Source of the DNA: Mangrovibacterium diazotrophicum | GTDB lineage: Bacteria; Bacteroidota; Bacteroidia; Bacteroidales; Prolixibacteraceae | NCBI RefSeq assembly: GCF_003610535.1 | Contig: NZ_RAPN01000004.1 | Location: 62,001-126,000, forward strand | DNA: 64,000 nt | Reading direction: 5' to 3' | In this document: one piece after another, positions 1-10,108 of the stretch | How the letters are laid out: each line of letters starts with the position of its first letter | Position numbering within the stretch: the stretch's first letter is position 1 | The notes under the pieces: model-generated | Told to the model about the DNA's origin: nothing | The model's input: only the letters and a program-made list of their open reading frames with translations | The model's database searches: none | Translations under genes and position numbers: made by a program

Positions 1-168
1 TTCGATTGGAATCGGATTCAGATCGTCTGATGTGTATCCTAGTATGCTTGCAAAAGATTCGTTGATGAAAATCTTGGCTTTTGAGATATAGATATGATAA
101 ACCCCAATGGACGCACTATTCAGCGCATTCATTAAAAAATTGGTTTCCTTTTGGGGGTTTGTTAGCAT
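1..168 (-). CDS. PAS-domain protein, N-terminal fragment (runs off the left edge)
   Basis: The minus strand reads open from an ATG at 168 to the window edge, giving 56 residues. The stretch around residues 14-50 (NALNSASIGVYHI, then FINESFASILGYTSDDL) looks like the start of a PAS sensor domain. PAS domains usually belong to sensor kinases, diguanylate cyclases or regulators, but nothing of the output domain is visible, so the class is open. It is co-directional with tamB, about 117 bases downstream of the tamB stop. Confidence is moderate for PAS and low for anything further. Confidence 0.55.
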   Translation of the reverse strand, partial: MLTNPQKETNFLMNALNSASIGVYHIYISKAKIFINESFASILGYTSDDLNPIPIE

Positions 169-285
169 CGTTTATCGAATGAATAGTTCTTACAAATTAC
201 GGCTTTTAGAAATGCGAGTCAATAACAACTGCTATTTAGCTTTCTTTTGGTCTTATGTTTGATATTTGCAATCGCGTTTTTTTGA

Positions 286-3200
286 CTAGTCTTTATCCAC
301 TTTAAAAATTACGTCAAAACCGCTATCGTTTGTCGAATTATTTAGCTGAAGAAACAAAAACTTAAGAATTTCATATTCTAACCGAACTTCATAACGAGAT
401 AAATCATCATCGGTCGTTGCCCCGATCTGTTGTTCGTAGCTAACAAATAAATCATTCGTCAGGTATTTCCCGACTTCGAGGCTGGCATTGTCGAAGCTGT
501 CGGTGCTTTTCACCTCGATATAGTCGACGTTAAAACTCTTACCGAGGAGTCTGGAAAGTTGGGAAGATACCAGTAATGCTGCGGCTGACACGGCCATTGA
601 CCCGGCTCCGGCGTCGCTCATATCGCTTTGCTCGGAGGTGCTCAGCTCGTTCATGCCCTTGCCAAAAACTATGTACGAAAGCGCTTCGCCTTCACCAATA
701 CTCTCGCCGTCGAGTGTAAAGCTGATGGTTGGATCGTCCGCTTCGCCCTCTACCGTGAGTTGGATTGTTTTCGAATCGGTATCGCGGTTTTTGACGGTGT
801 AATCTGCTTTCAGGCTGATGGTGGGATTAATTTCTTCACCTCCCTCGAAAGTGATGACACCTTCTGAAACAACGAACGTCTTGCCCAGTAATTCGTACTG
901 CCCGCGAACGACCTCCACGGAGCCGAAGATTTCCAAAAATTCCGGATGTTTGATGATATCAAGATCTCCGGATAGCTCCAGCCTCAGGTTCGGATTTTTG
1001 ATCCAGGTATTCTTCGGAATGTCAACTTTTATTTTTCCGGTTATGTTTGGCAATGAGGCTGTACTGATGGAATCGGGAATCTCGAGCTCCGCTGTTGCTG
1101 CAGTGGTCGTGTCTTTCACCTGGTTCATCTTTTCAATTTCTTCAACCAGGATCGGTTTAGGTATTTCCGGTGTGTAAACTTTGCCCATCATGTTCAGTAC
1201 GGTTGGCAGGTAAATTTCCGACCGGGGAATTTCCAGGTCTCCGCCAAAAGTAACCGAATCTTTTTGCGCGTCGAGATGCATATCACCCGAAAGTTGCAAA
1301 TTGACTTGTTTGTGGTTGATGGGATAAAAATCGTCGAACTTCAAATTGATGGTCGACTCGTTGAGTTCGCCATTGTAAAATTCTGAGGCGAAGGACATTT
1401 TTCCACCGCCGGTCATTTTACCGTCGTTCGATCGAATGCCCAGCGTATCGAGGGTGATGATGTTGTCGTCGAAACTCGTACGCAGCTGCATGTCCTGGTA
1501 GTCGATACCGTATTCCGGAATCTTGATGTTTCCGTCCGTCAGCTTGATTTGTCCGATTGGCTTGAGCGCATCGATGGTTCCCTTCACAGTCAATTCGCCG
1601 TTCAGCATCCCCGTGACTTCTTTTGCGTGGATCGCTTGCTGGATAAGAGCGAGCGGCAAATCGACGATTTGGGTCGATGCATTAATCTCTTTTAAGCTGT
1701 CAATCTGACCACTCATTGTTTCCAGGTTCAGGTTGAAGGGCACTTCTGCATTTAGCAGGAAGCTACCATCCTGTTCGAGCGCTAGTTCTGCATTGGTTTT
1801 TAAGATATTCTGCGCATAATTTACGCTACCTTCTGCTTTCGAGAAATTGTAGTCCGAGTAGCCCGACTCCTCAATATTAAAATCGCCATCGATGGTTGGC
1901 GCCTGGGCTGTTCCGGCCATCGTCAGGTTCAGATTCAGAAATCCGTTAAGGGGAGGATCTATTTTCAACGTTTCGAACAAACCACCCAGGTTAAAGCGGG
2001 AAATGGTCATGTTGAAATCTTCGTTGCCATTTGTACTGACAATACCATTCATTTTAAACAGCTGGTTGCCGTTGGAGCTGAGGTTGAACTGATCAATTTG
2101 ATAGCTTGTCGAATCGATCTGAATGGTGGATGGTGACTCAAGTTCCCATTGCTGATCTTTGATTGCGAGATCCCAACTGGCCAGGTAGATTCTGATTTGG
2201 TCTTTCCAGCTCAAATTTGTTTGAAGATGAGTTTGGAGATCCTTGTTGCCAACGGATGCAGTCAGGTTCAGCGAATCGGCAAAGATTTTACTTTCAACAT
2301 TGATGGAGTCCAGGTTCAGAAAACTGCTTTTGAAATCGCGGGCAACCATTTTGGCGTCGAAAATGAAGGTTTTTCCAATACTTCCGTTTGCTGCGAGCGA
2401 GGCATTTTCAATCCGGTACTCGTCGTAAATCGTGTTTTCTAAGGTGATCTGGCTGGTGACTTCAAGCGAATCCGGAGTGCCATTCAAACGGGCCGATAAT
2501 TCTCCCGACGTTTCAATGATAGCGTCGGGCAGGAACGCTTGGAAGGCCTCGAGCGACAGTAATTTTCCGTTCAGTGTCAAATCACTTTGCCCCGAAAGAC
2601 TGTACGTACCTTGCGCGTTTATTTTCAGTGAAGGATTTTCAAATGTCAAACTGTCGATGTCGACTGTTTCGCCGGCGTATCGGATGAGGGCAAACGCTGT
2701 ATCAAGCGGAACTTCCATCACATTTGACGACGAGAGTTCGAGCTGTGCTTTGGCCTTTATTTTTTTCGGTTCAAAGCCCGATCCATTCACAAGCAAATGT
2801 AAATTAATGTCGCTGGGCAGGCTGTCGTTGTTCAACAATGGAGCCAGGTTGAGTTGCTTGGTCGTGAGCTCCGCTTTGTAATTCGGGGTTCCAAAAATGT
2901 TGCGAGCATCGGCGCTGGCAGTCATGGTTCCGAAATCGCTGTACAAATCGAGCGTCGCCTTCAGATTGCCAGCCAGGTAATTGACTTTGGTGTCGAGTTT
3001 ATCAAGCAAGTAGCCGGCAATGTTCGAATCAAACAAGTTGGCATCTACATCTGCCTGTAGTTTCTTCGGATCAGTTCCGTGCCCTTTTACGGCAATTTCG
3101 CCATTCAAGGTGTAATCCAGATCTTCCATGCCGCTCCATTCATCAACTTTTATCTGGTCGAGGATGGCAGAAAGATCGTAGTTCAGGTCAGCCGAATCCG

Positions 3201-4161
3201 GGTTAGCAATCCATTTTGAGAGTTGATCAACTTTCAGCTTGACTTCAATTTTTTGTTCCTCGGCAATCAGGTTCAACGTTGAGGTCAGGACTTCGTTTTG
3301 CATTTTTGCGTCGAACTCAATTTCAGGCTTCACTTTTATTTTGAGATCCGGCAAAGCAAACGAGAATTCGTCAGCTTCAATCGGTGTTGTTTTTAGGTAG
3401 GCCGAAGACGCATTTGTTGAGTCAGCCGCATAAAGAGCTTCTCCGTTGATCTGGTTGAGAGCCGTTTTCAGAATGAAATCCGACAAATTGAGGGTTTGAT
3501 TAGTATACTCCAGTTTAAATGTAAATTGGTTTAAAGTGACGTCCGGTTCCCGGGTTTTAAAGCTGAATTGATCAAGCGAGAGTTTTTGCTGTTTTTCACT
3601 GTAAAAAGCAGCCAGTGTGATATTCAGTTCTTTGATCTGTTTCGGGATGATGCTGTCGGGAGTGGCAATTGAAATGAAGCCATTTTCCAATCCCATTTTT
3701 TTTAGGTTGATTCGCCACGAGCTCGAGGATGTTGTTGTATCCTCCGGTTCGGTTGAGGGCTCCTGTTCTTTCGCAATGTGCTCGAGGTTCCAGGTCGAAT
3801 CTTTCAGCTGAACCAGATTCAATCGCGGCTGAACAATGTCGAAAGACTGGATGAACAATTCCTGACGGAGAATCGGTTTCAGGTTATACCGTAAATCGAT
3901 CGCTTTAATGCTGGCCAGCGTGTCGTTGTTTTGGGTCAACGCGATTTCTTCTACCCTTAGGTGGTTCCAGAAATTGCCCTCGAGCCGGCCAATGTGAAGT
4001 TCGCCATTGATAAAATTGCCAACCTGGTTTTCGGCGATACGCGCAATTTTTTGCTTAACTGGCGGAATTTCGATTAATACAAGTACCAACACAACGAGTC
4101 CGATTATTCCGATTAATAACCAGCTAACGATTCGTATCAGTATTTTGAAAAATCTTTTCAT
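286..4161 (-). CDS. tamB: TamB-like translocation and assembly module protein
   Basis: A 1291-residue protein with one N-terminal membrane anchor (about residues 8-30) followed by a very long beta-rich repetitive region and a C-terminal TamB (DUF490) domain, about residues 900-1291. The late part has the typical pattern of a beta-taco AsmA-like bridge: SIGEGEALSYIVFGKG, then a VSSQLSRLLG helix, then EVGKYLTNDLFVSYEQQ. TamB spans the periplasm from the inner membrane to the Omp85 protein TamA and is implicated in outer-membrane protein assembly and phospholipid transport. Its start lies 12 bases after the stop of the tamA-like gene, so the two are almost certainly one transcript. Length is in the family's normal range. 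Confidence 0.93.
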   Translation of the reverse strand: MKRFFKILIRIVSWLLIGIIGLVVLVLVLIEIPPVKQKIARIAENQVGNFINGELHIGRLEGNFWNHLRVEEIALTQNNDTLASIKAIDLRYNLKPILRQELFIQSFDIVQPRLNLVQLKDSTWNLEHIAKEQEPSTEPEDTTTSSSSWRINLKKMGLENGFISIATPDSIIPKQIKELNITLAAFYSEKQQKLSLDQFSFKTREPDVTLNQFTFKLEYTNQTLNLSDFILKTALNQINGEALYAADSTNASSAYLKTTPIEADEFSFALPDLKIKVKPEIEFDAKMQNEVLTSTLNLIAEEQKIEVKLKVDQLSKWIANPDSADLNYDLSAILDQIKVDEWSGMEDLDYTLNGEIAVKGHGTDPKKLQADVDANLFDSNIAGYLLDKLDTKVNYLAGNLKATLDLYSDFGTMTASADARNIFGTPNYKAELTTKQLNLAPLLNNDSLPSDINLHLLVNGSGFEPKKIKAKAQLELSSSNVMEVPLDTAFALIRYAGETVDIDSLTFENPSLKINAQGTYSLSGQSDLTLNGKLLSLEAFQAFLPDAIIETSGELSARLNGTPDSLEVTSQITLENTIYDEYRIENASLAANGSIGKTFIFDAKMVARDFKSSFLNLDSINVESKIFADSLNLTASVGNKDLQTHLQTNLSWKDQIRIYLASWDLAIKDQQWELESPSTIQIDSTSYQIDQFNLSSNGNQLFKMNGIVSTNGNEDFNMTISRFNLGGLFETLKIDPPLNGFLNLNLTMAGTAQAPTIDGDFNIEESGYSDYNFSKAEGSVNYAQNILKTNAELALEQDGSFLLNAEVPFNLNLETMSGQIDSLKEINASTQIVDLPLALIQQAIHAKEVTGMLNGELTVKGTIDALKPIGQIKLTDGNIKIPEYGIDYQDMQLRTSFDDNIITLDTLGIRSNDGKMTGGGKMSFASEFYNGELNESTINLKFDDFYPINHKQVNLQLSGDMHLDAQKDSVTFGGDLEIPRSEIYLPTVLNMMGKVYTPEIPKPILVEEIEKMNQVKDTTTAATAELEIPDSISTASLPNITGKIKVDIPKNTWIKNPNLRLELSGDLDIIKHPEFLEIFGSVEVVRGQYELLGKTFVVSEGVITFEGGEEINPTISLKADYTVKNRDTDSKTIQLTVEGEADDPTISFTLDGESIGEGEALSYIVFGKGMNELSTSEQSDMSDAGAGSMAVSAAALLVSSQLSRLLGKSFNVDYIEVKSTDSFDNASLEVGKYLTNDLFVSYEQQIGATTDDDLSRYEVRLEYEILKFLFLQLNNSTNDSGFDVIFKVDKD

Positions 4162-4173
4162 GCTTTCACTTCA

Positions 4174-5997
4174 TTAAAATGCCTGGCCAACGCTGAGAAA
4201 GAACTCGGCGCTGCGTTTTTCGTTCCAAACCGGTACCCCCACGTCAAAACGAATCGGGCCGATGGGAGTTTCCAATCGGATACCACCTCCGGTAGCCCAG
4301 GCCAAGTCGTTCAGCCGGTAATGCAATTCCTGTTCCCATACATTTCCGAAATCCATAAAACTTACTACGCTGAGTTTCCAGACCAGCGGAATCCTCAGTT
4401 CAACAGAAGCCTGGATGGCACTGCTACCACCGCGCGGGGTTCCGTCGTCGCGTAAAGGTCCCAGCTCGGAGCGTTGCCAGCCGCGGATGGAGTTGCTACC
4501 GCCTGCATAAAATCGGTCTTCAACAGGAATAAATTTATCACTGTCTCCTGAGTGGATAGCTCCTATCATCAACCGGGTTGCGAGCACCAGTTTATCCAAA
4601 TCCTGGTAGTTGCGTATATCCGTCCACACTCTCGAATAGTTGAAATCGCCGCCAAAAATGTACCCGTTGAGCTTGTATGCCAAACTGATGTTAAGGCCTT
4701 TTGTTGGCGAAAATTTGGGATCGGAATTATCAAATAAAGTACTTAGAAGGATCCCGGACTTGTTATAGGGGATATCTGTTTCGCCCGACGTGAGGTAAGT
4801 CGAATCAATTTCGTAGTTCTTTACTTTTTCGAAATAATAACTTACGTAGCCGGAAAGGTCATCCGTGAATTCCTGCGAGAATTTCACATTCAGCCCCATG
4901 TCTCGAATGTCGTATCCGGGTTCTTTAATTCGACTGAAAAACGGGTTCAACGTTAACGAGACATCAGAGCTAAAAAGTTGAGGCTGGATGTAGCTGAAAT
5001 TTATTTCGTAAGGGGTTAGCGCAGAGTGCTTCAATTGAAGATTTACACGGCGAGCTCCTCCCCAAAGACCCTTGTAAGTCAAATTCGTAAACGCTCTGAT
5101 CTTGTCTTCGGTTCCATATCCAACTCCAAATTTGGATGTGAAGCGGGGAGCTTCGTCAACGTATATTTTTACGGGGATGTTAGGCGTCTGGTCTTTGGTT
5201 GTTTGCGGCTGAAAGGAGAGAATGGAGAATAATTGCAGTTTGTACATGTCCTTGCGGGTGTCGTCGAGCAGGCTCGAATTATACTCGTCGCCCTCTTTGT
5301 ACTGTAACTGCTTGCGAATATATTTCTCCGAAACGTGTTTGTTGCCGTCTATGGAAGTCGCTCCAAAATAGCTTTTTGGGCCGGGCTGCACAATATACTC
5401 AATGTCGGCGAGCCGCTCCTTCGGTTTTGGCGTTATTTTATAATCGGCCCGGGCATAGGCATAACCGTAATTTTTGAATTCGTTTTTTATGGTGCTGACA
5501 TCACTGCCCAGTTCATCGTCAACAAATCGTTTGCCCTTCGTGAGGTACAATTGCTCCCGTAACAGGCTGAGCACCGAGTCGGCGTTAAAATCAACCCCTG
5601 AGCCGCCAATCGAGTACGTGATCGAGTCGATCCGAAATGCTTCTCCTTCGTTGATTTTAAATGTCAATTCTACCTTTTCCTTTTTGTCATCAATTTCAGG
5701 TTCCAGCATTTTCACTTGGGCGTCTAAAAAACCCATCCGCTGGTACAACTTGGTTAGCCTCTCTATGTCTGTTTGGATCAGTTCGGAGCTGTAGAGTGAC
5801 GGTTCTTTCTGTCCAAATTTCTTTTCAAAGTAGTTCGTCGGGTGCAAGATCATTCCCTCGAGCAATGTTTCCTCGGGAATTGTATCGTTGCCCTCGAATT
5901 TTATTTTGCGGATTTCATAGTTTTCCTGGGCTACCGCCGTCCACGCAATAAGGGTGAAAAGTAGAACCATTGTACAGGCGAAAACTATTCTAGTCAT
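4174..5997 (-). CDS. tamA: TamA/BamA-like Omp85 outer-membrane protein
   Basis: A 607-residue protein with a cleavable signal peptide (about residues 1-23, ending TAVAQ), two or three POTRA-like segments (about 25-290, starting EIRKIKFEGNDTIPEE) and a C-terminal 16-strand-type barrel ending in phenylalanine. The barrel carries the Omp85 loop-6 signature as GGSNSIRGWQRSELGP near residue 500, where the core R-G is kept and Tyr is replaced by Trp. Omp85 proteins insert or translocate polypeptides at the outer membrane. Adjacency to tamB supports TamA over BamA: BamA would be longer, with five POTRAs, and is normally near skp/ompH. Confidence 0.9.
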   Translation of the reverse strand: MTRIVFACTMVLLFTLIAWTAVAQENYEIRKIKFEGNDTIPEETLLEGMILHPTNYFEKKFGQKEPSLYSSELIQTDIERLTKLYQRMGFLDAQVKMLEPEIDDKKEKVELTFKINEGEAFRIDSITYSIGGSGVDFNADSVLSLLREQLYLTKGKRFVDDELGSDVSTIKNEFKNYGYAYARADYKITPKPKERLADIEYIVQPGPKSYFGATSIDGNKHVSEKYIRKQLQYKEGDEYNSSLLDDTRKDMYKLQLFSILSFQPQTTKDQTPNIPVKIYVDEAPRFTSKFGVGYGTEDKIRAFTNLTYKGLWGGARRVNLQLKHSALTPYEINFSYIQPQLFSSDVSLTLNPFFSRIKEPGYDIRDMGLNVKFSQEFTDDLSGYVSYYFEKVKNYEIDSTYLTSGETDIPYNKSGILLSTLFDNSDPKFSPTKGLNISLAYKLNGYIFGGDFNYSRVWTDIRNYQDLDKLVLATRLMIGAIHSGDSDKFIPVEDRFYAGGSNSIRGWQRSELGPLRDDGTPRGGSSAIQASVELRIPLVWKLSVVSFMDFGNVWEQELHYRLNDLAWATGGGIRLETPIGPIRFDVGVPVWNEKRSAEFFLSVGQAF

Positions 5998-6076
5998 AAA
6001 TATTGTCGTAATTCGTTTGAGTTCTAAACGCTCAATAATGGCGAATGTTTGAGCTTGATTTCGTAGTTTTTGAATT

Positions 6077-7636
6077 CTAATTTACAACAACTGATTTTAT
6101 GCCACTGAAAACAGATTTCCACCAGTAGTTCACAAAGGACTTTTTTTTGTCTCGTTCGAAATAGATTTTTCCACTTCGGTAATGTTTTTGTTCAGGCTTA
6201 TTTTTTTCGTGAACAATCAATGTGTTAGCAAGTAACGATTTGATATCCTTGTTGCGTTTTGTTGATCTGTCGAATACTTTGATTTTTAGATTTTCGTAAT
6301 CCAGGATCAGGTTACCGGTCGAAATGTTATCGCTGTATGAGAAATCAAACATCAATCTTTTTATTTCTCCACTTTCGATGTGTACTCCCGTGCTCGGCTC
6401 CACAATGCTGTTTAAATGGTGAAACGGCATCGGCCAAACCTGACCTGTTACCCTAGTCTGTACGTCTTCAGCAGGAGCTGGAAATTTGAAGTCTACCTTG
6501 AGTTTCGCATTGTTCATGATTTTTACCTCCGCATGCATTGTCGGTGATTCATCATAGAATTCACTCCTGTTAGTCAGGCAAAGGATTTCTGCATTGAGAT
6601 CGTTGAAGTCAATGAATCCGGATTTTTGCGATTCCTCAGCGCGTTCCGAGTAATGGATGTTTGAATTACGAATGATAATGGAATCACAATTGTACGGAAT
6701 TGGCGGCGCCAACAGTAAATCTGCGAATAGTTTTGTGTCGGGTTTAACAGGAAAGGGGAGTCGTTTGTCTTTAAATGCTTCGAAATTGATTTTGTCGAAA
6801 AGAATAGACTGAATCGTTATTGTATCGAGTGCAATAAAGTGTTCCAATTCAATACCGGAAATAAGTATCTTCTCTGCACTGGCATTATACCAGGTCGTCT
6901 GGCTACCGTTTTGGCGGCCAATTTCATATTTTGAAACCAGCGGGATAATCTTTGTATTTTTAATTTCCATTTGCTGCTGAAGTTTACGAAAGCTGCATTT
7001 GTCAATACTCACCTGGTAGTTTCTCCCATCGAGATACTGATTGAGATTTTTAATGTCAATTTGGACATCGTTTATGCTTAAGTTGTCCTGAATTGAACGG
7101 GCAGTGTCATTTCCCAGATGAATATCAGTTAAAGCGGCATCAAATTTCAACCAAAGAAGACTGTCGTTTGCGGGGAGATTGTCCTGTAAAAGAAACGAGC
7201 CTTTCTCCACGATAAATTGATTTACCTGAAAAGTAGGTAGTTGGGTCTTTGTTGTTTCTTTTTTATTGACTTCTTCAGAAGCTTCTTCGGAGCCTTTGCG
7301 CATTAATATTTCGGGGCTTTCAATTTTAATCTTGTCGACAATAATATTTTGTCGTTTTAGTATGCTGGGGATATTCAAGCCTATCAATGAGATTTTATGA
7401 ATCCTGATTTCCTGTTTGTTGGATTTCTCTTTTACTTCTACGTTTTTTAGTGTAATGCTTTGATTAATTAACGACGCGTGAGCATTGCCAACAATGATCA
7501 GGTAATTCCCCACTTCCAGTTTGGAAAGCCTTTTTTTGATTAGGATGGATGGCCCAATATATATGACTCCGGCAAGCAGGATTATTAATATAGATAGTGC
7601 TGTGAACAGATATTTTGTTCGGGGTGTTGTTTTCAT
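6077..7636 (-). CDS. AsmA-like / DUF748-like inner-membrane-anchored protein
   Basis: A 519-residue protein with one N-terminal membrane helix (about residues 8-31) and a long beta-rich periplasmic part. The pattern after the helix (short repeats such as ITLKNVEVKEK, IHKISLIGLNI, IIVDKIKIESPEILM) is the repeated strand-turn layout of the N-terminal AsmA/chorein-like domain. It lies 79 bases upstream of tamA on the same strand, so it may be the first gene of a three-gene outer-membrane biogenesis operon. The assignment rests on architecture, not on a sharp motif. A role in bridging inner and outer membranes is inference. Confidence 0.55.
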   Translation of the reverse strand: MKTTPRTKYLFTALSILIILLAGVIYIGPSILIKKRLSKLEVGNYLIIVGNAHASLINQSITLKNVEVKEKSNKQEIRIHKISLIGLNIPSILKRQNIIVDKIKIESPEILMRKGSEEASEEVNKKETTKTQLPTFQVNQFIVEKGSFLLQDNLPANDSLLWLKFDAALTDIHLGNDTARSIQDNLSINDVQIDIKNLNQYLDGRNYQVSIDKCSFRKLQQQMEIKNTKIIPLVSKYEIGRQNGSQTTWYNASAEKILISGIELEHFIALDTITIQSILFDKINFEAFKDKRLPFPVKPDTKLFADLLLAPPIPYNCDSIIIRNSNIHYSERAEESQKSGFIDFNDLNAEILCLTNRSEFYDESPTMHAEVKIMNNAKLKVDFKFPAPAEDVQTRVTGQVWPMPFHHLNSIVEPSTGVHIESGEIKRLMFDFSYSDNISTGNLILDYENLKIKVFDRSTKRNKDIKSLLANTLIVHEKNKPEQKHYRSGKIYFERDKKKSFVNYWWKSVFSGIKSVVVN

Positions 7637-8161
7637 GGGGTATGAGAATAAGTTGCTCTTACAATTTACAACATTTAGCGATGGCAGAGCTCGTTTTTAT
7701 TTTGTGAAGCGTAAATTTGCAACGAACAAACGATAATTAAAGTTAACATGGTGTTAAATGAATTTTCTTTGTTTGGGCTAACAAAACCTTAACGTTGTTG
7801 TAAGGTGTTAGTATTGACTTGTTTTTGTGCTCAGATTGATGCAATTTTATTTTAACTAATTCTAAATAATCTGCGACAGTCTTGCGTATTTCGAAAGAAG
7901 TGTTGATCTTTGTTTCAGATCATTCAGCTACACGAATTAAAATTCTGCCTCCTGTGGGGGAGGCGGCGAAGCCGTAAAAAAATCTCAAATTTATTTCCAA
8001 AATTTTCTTAGAAAAAGCAAGCAAAGGCGCATGTATGTAATAGATGCATGGTGGTTTTGTGGGAATGTGGTTTTGTGGTTACCGGTTTAGCAAAAAATAT
8101 GGTCCGATTTCTTTAATAGTTTTAAAGGACCAGAAATTATAAAACCTCTAAATCAAAAACT
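7637..8161. other. Intergenic region between the tam cluster and the polysaccharide locus
   Basis: 525 bases between divergently transcribed units and the likely promoter region for both. No ORF of convincing quality was seen. It contains a small GC hairpin at 7947-7964 (GCCTCC / GGAGGC), a 12-base direct repeat at 8051-8078 and a dyad GGTCC / GGACC at 8101-8131 just before the first glycosyltransferase. No Bacteroidota capsule-type invertible promoter (paired inverted repeats) was visible. Confidence 0.5.
8051..8078 (+). repeat. 12-bp direct repeat upstream of the glycan locus
   Basis: GTGGTTTTGTGG occurs at 8051-8062 and again at 8067-8078 with a 4-base spacer, about 85 bases before the first glycosyltransferase start. 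It could be a regulator half-site pair or chance in a T/G-rich stretch. Function is unknown. Confidence 0.4.
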
Positions 8162-9079
8162 ATGTACGCTCCGATTTGCTTGTTTACCTACAACAGGTTA
8201 AATGAAACTCAAAAAACACTAGAATCTTTAGCCTCTAATTATTTAGCAGCTGAAAGTGAGCTGATTGTATTTTCAGATGGTGCAAAATATCCTAGCGAGG
8301 AGAATAAAGTAGAGGCCGTTAGAGATTATGTGAAAAGTTTGAGTGGTTTTAAATCAATACGGGTTGTAGAAGCCGAAACAAATAGAGGATTGGCAAATTC
8401 AATTATCTCTGGAGTAACAGAAGTGCTTGATGAATACGGGAAAATTATTGTATTGGAGGATGATCTTATTTCTGCGCCTAATTTTCTAAATTTTATGAAT
8501 CAGGCATTAGAGTATTACGAAAATGATCAACAAATATTCAGTATTTCTGGATACACTCTAGGTCTTCCTTCGTTGGCAGAATATAGTAAAGACTACTATT
8601 TGATACATAGACCTTCATCTTGGGGCTGGGCTATCTGGAAAGATCGGTGGGAGAAAGTTGATTGGGGTATGGAAGACTACCCAAAATTCAAGTACAACAT
8701 TTTCAAACAAGTCAAATTTATGAGAGGAGGATCGGATCTTCCCTTGATGTTGTGGAGGCAAATGAATGGACGTCTTGATTCTTGGGCGATAAGATGGACT
8801 TATCACCAGTATAAACAAGATTTATATTCTTTATGTACCACCAAAAATAAAATCATCAATATTGGTGCCGGTGAAGATGCAACGCACACCAAAAGAATTA
8901 AGAAGAGATATGAAAATAGCTTAGAAGACGTTGGAAAAACATCATTCCACTTCGATAAATCAGTTAAACCAGATAAGAAGTTATTAAAAGAGTTTAGAAA
9001 AAAGCATTCTTTCTATAACAGACTGGTTGATAAATTAAGGTTATTTTATTTTATAGGTTTCATTATAATGTTTATATAG
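8162..9079 (+). CDS. GT-A fold glycosyltransferase (family 2-like)
   Basis: A 305-residue putative sugar transferase. It begins directly with the nucleotide-sugar-binding strand (PICLFTYNRLNETQKTLESL), has an acidic metal-binding motif VLEDDL at residues 97-102, and has the aromatic acceptor-side block HRPSSWGWAIWKDRW around 148-162. These proteins transfer a sugar from a nucleotide donor onto a growing lipid-linked repeat unit on the cytoplasmic face. It is the first gene of the exopolysaccharide locus and is followed after 3 bases by a paralogue with the same layout. Donor and acceptor cannot be read from the sequence. Confidence 0.8.
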   Translation: MYAPICLFTYNRLNETQKTLESLASNYLAAESELIVFSDGAKYPSEENKVEAVRDYVKSLSGFKSIRVVEAETNRGLANSIISGVTEVLDEYGKIIVLEDDLISAPNFLNFMNQALEYYENDQQIFSISGYTLGLPSLAEYSKDYYLIHRPSSWGWAIWKDRWEKVDWGMEDYPKFKYNIFKQVKFMRGGSDLPLMLWRQMNGRLDSWAIRWTYHQYKQDLYSLCTTKNKIINIGAGEDATHTKRIKKRYENSLEDVGKTSFHFDKSVKPDKKLLKEFRKKHSFYNRLVDKLRLFYFIGFIIMFI

Positions 9080-9082
9080 TTT

Positions 9083-10015
9083 ATGGAAGCAAAATCTCCA
9101 GTGTTGTTGATTACATTTAATCGTCCTAATCTTGCGCTGAGAGTTTTAGATTCAATTAGGTCATATAAACCAGATCGTATTTACATTGCGTCAGACGGAC
9201 CAAGAACGAATGTTGAAGGGGAAAGAGAAATTGTTTTAAAGACACGAGAGCTGGTATTAAATTCAATTGACTGGGACTGTCAGATTAAAACATTATTTCG
9301 TGATGAAAATAAAGGCTGCGGTTCTGGCCCTGCATCAGCTATAAGCTGGCTTTTCACTCACGAAGAACAGGGAATAATCTTGGAAGATGATTGTATACCT
9401 CAGCCAGAGTTTTTTGATTATTGTAATAGCTTACTAAATAAATACAAAGGTGACCAGCGTGTATGGCTTATCTCAGGACGGTCACCGCATTCAAGTAAAA
9501 CAAAGTTCTTCAGAAATAGCGATTACATTTTTAGTACTCATGCTGAAACATGGGGATGGGCAACGTGGAAAAGATGTTGGGAAAAATATGACATAACAAT
9601 GAGTCTTTGGCCGGGATTTTATCAGCAAGGAGGATTTCGTAATATCCAGTTTTCAAGACTTGCAGGTATGTATTTCAATTTCGCGTACAAAAATTTGTAT
9701 AGAAGTGAAGATTTAAGTTCCCACGTTTGGGACTATCAATTTACCTTCAATATCAATGCGCACGGAGGGTTAGGTATCGTTCCTGCAAAAAATTTAATCG
9801 AGAATATTGGCTATGAAGGGACTCACTTTTCGGGTATCACAAAGGCCCAAAAATTGAAATCAGTAGATGGCTTTCAAATCATCAAGGAACCTCATGTAGT
9901 CATGGTTAATCGTAGTTACGATGTCTACAGTTTTTACAACATGTTGTATTCAAAGGTTATAAACGTAGCAACGAGACAAGTACGAAAGATATTCGGGAGA
10001 AGTAAGTTGAATTAA
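9083..10015 (+). CDS. GT-A fold glycosyltransferase, paralogue of the preceding gene
   Basis: 310 residues with the same order of motifs as its upstream neighbour: LLITFNRPNLALRVLDSI at the start, the acidic motif LEDDC at residues 100-104 and the aromatic block HAETWGWATWKRCWEKYD. The two genes are separated by 3 bases and are probably translationally coupled. The similarity suggests an old tandem duplication, with divergence in the acceptor-binding region to build a different linkage. It presumably adds one sugar of the repeat unit. Specificity is unknown. Confidence 0.8.
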   Translation: MEAKSPVLLITFNRPNLALRVLDSIRSYKPDRIYIASDGPRTNVEGEREIVLKTRELVLNSIDWDCQIKTLFRDENKGCGSGPASAISWLFTHEEQGIILEDDCIPQPEFFDYCNSLLNKYKGDQRVWLISGRSPHSSKTKFFRNSDYIFSTHAETWGWATWKRCWEKYDITMSLWPGFYQQGGFRNIQFSRLAGMYFNFAYKNLYRSEDLSSHVWDYQFTFNINAHGGLGIVPAKNLIENIGYEGTHFSGITKAQKLKSVDGFQIIKEPHVVMVNRSYDVYSFYNMLYSKVINVATRQVRKIFGRSKLN

Positions 10016-10108
10016 ACAATTAGTAAGTGTAGATATAATTGATGCTACGAAAATAACTTCGTTGTGTCAAGTTATAGGGACAAGACTTTCAACCAGAGAG
10101 CTCAATTT

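Noticed and set aside
10064-10108. GTG start for the first family 4 glycosyltransferase
   Set aside because: The extra 15 residues are not part of the fold; ATG 10109 gives the expected first strand.
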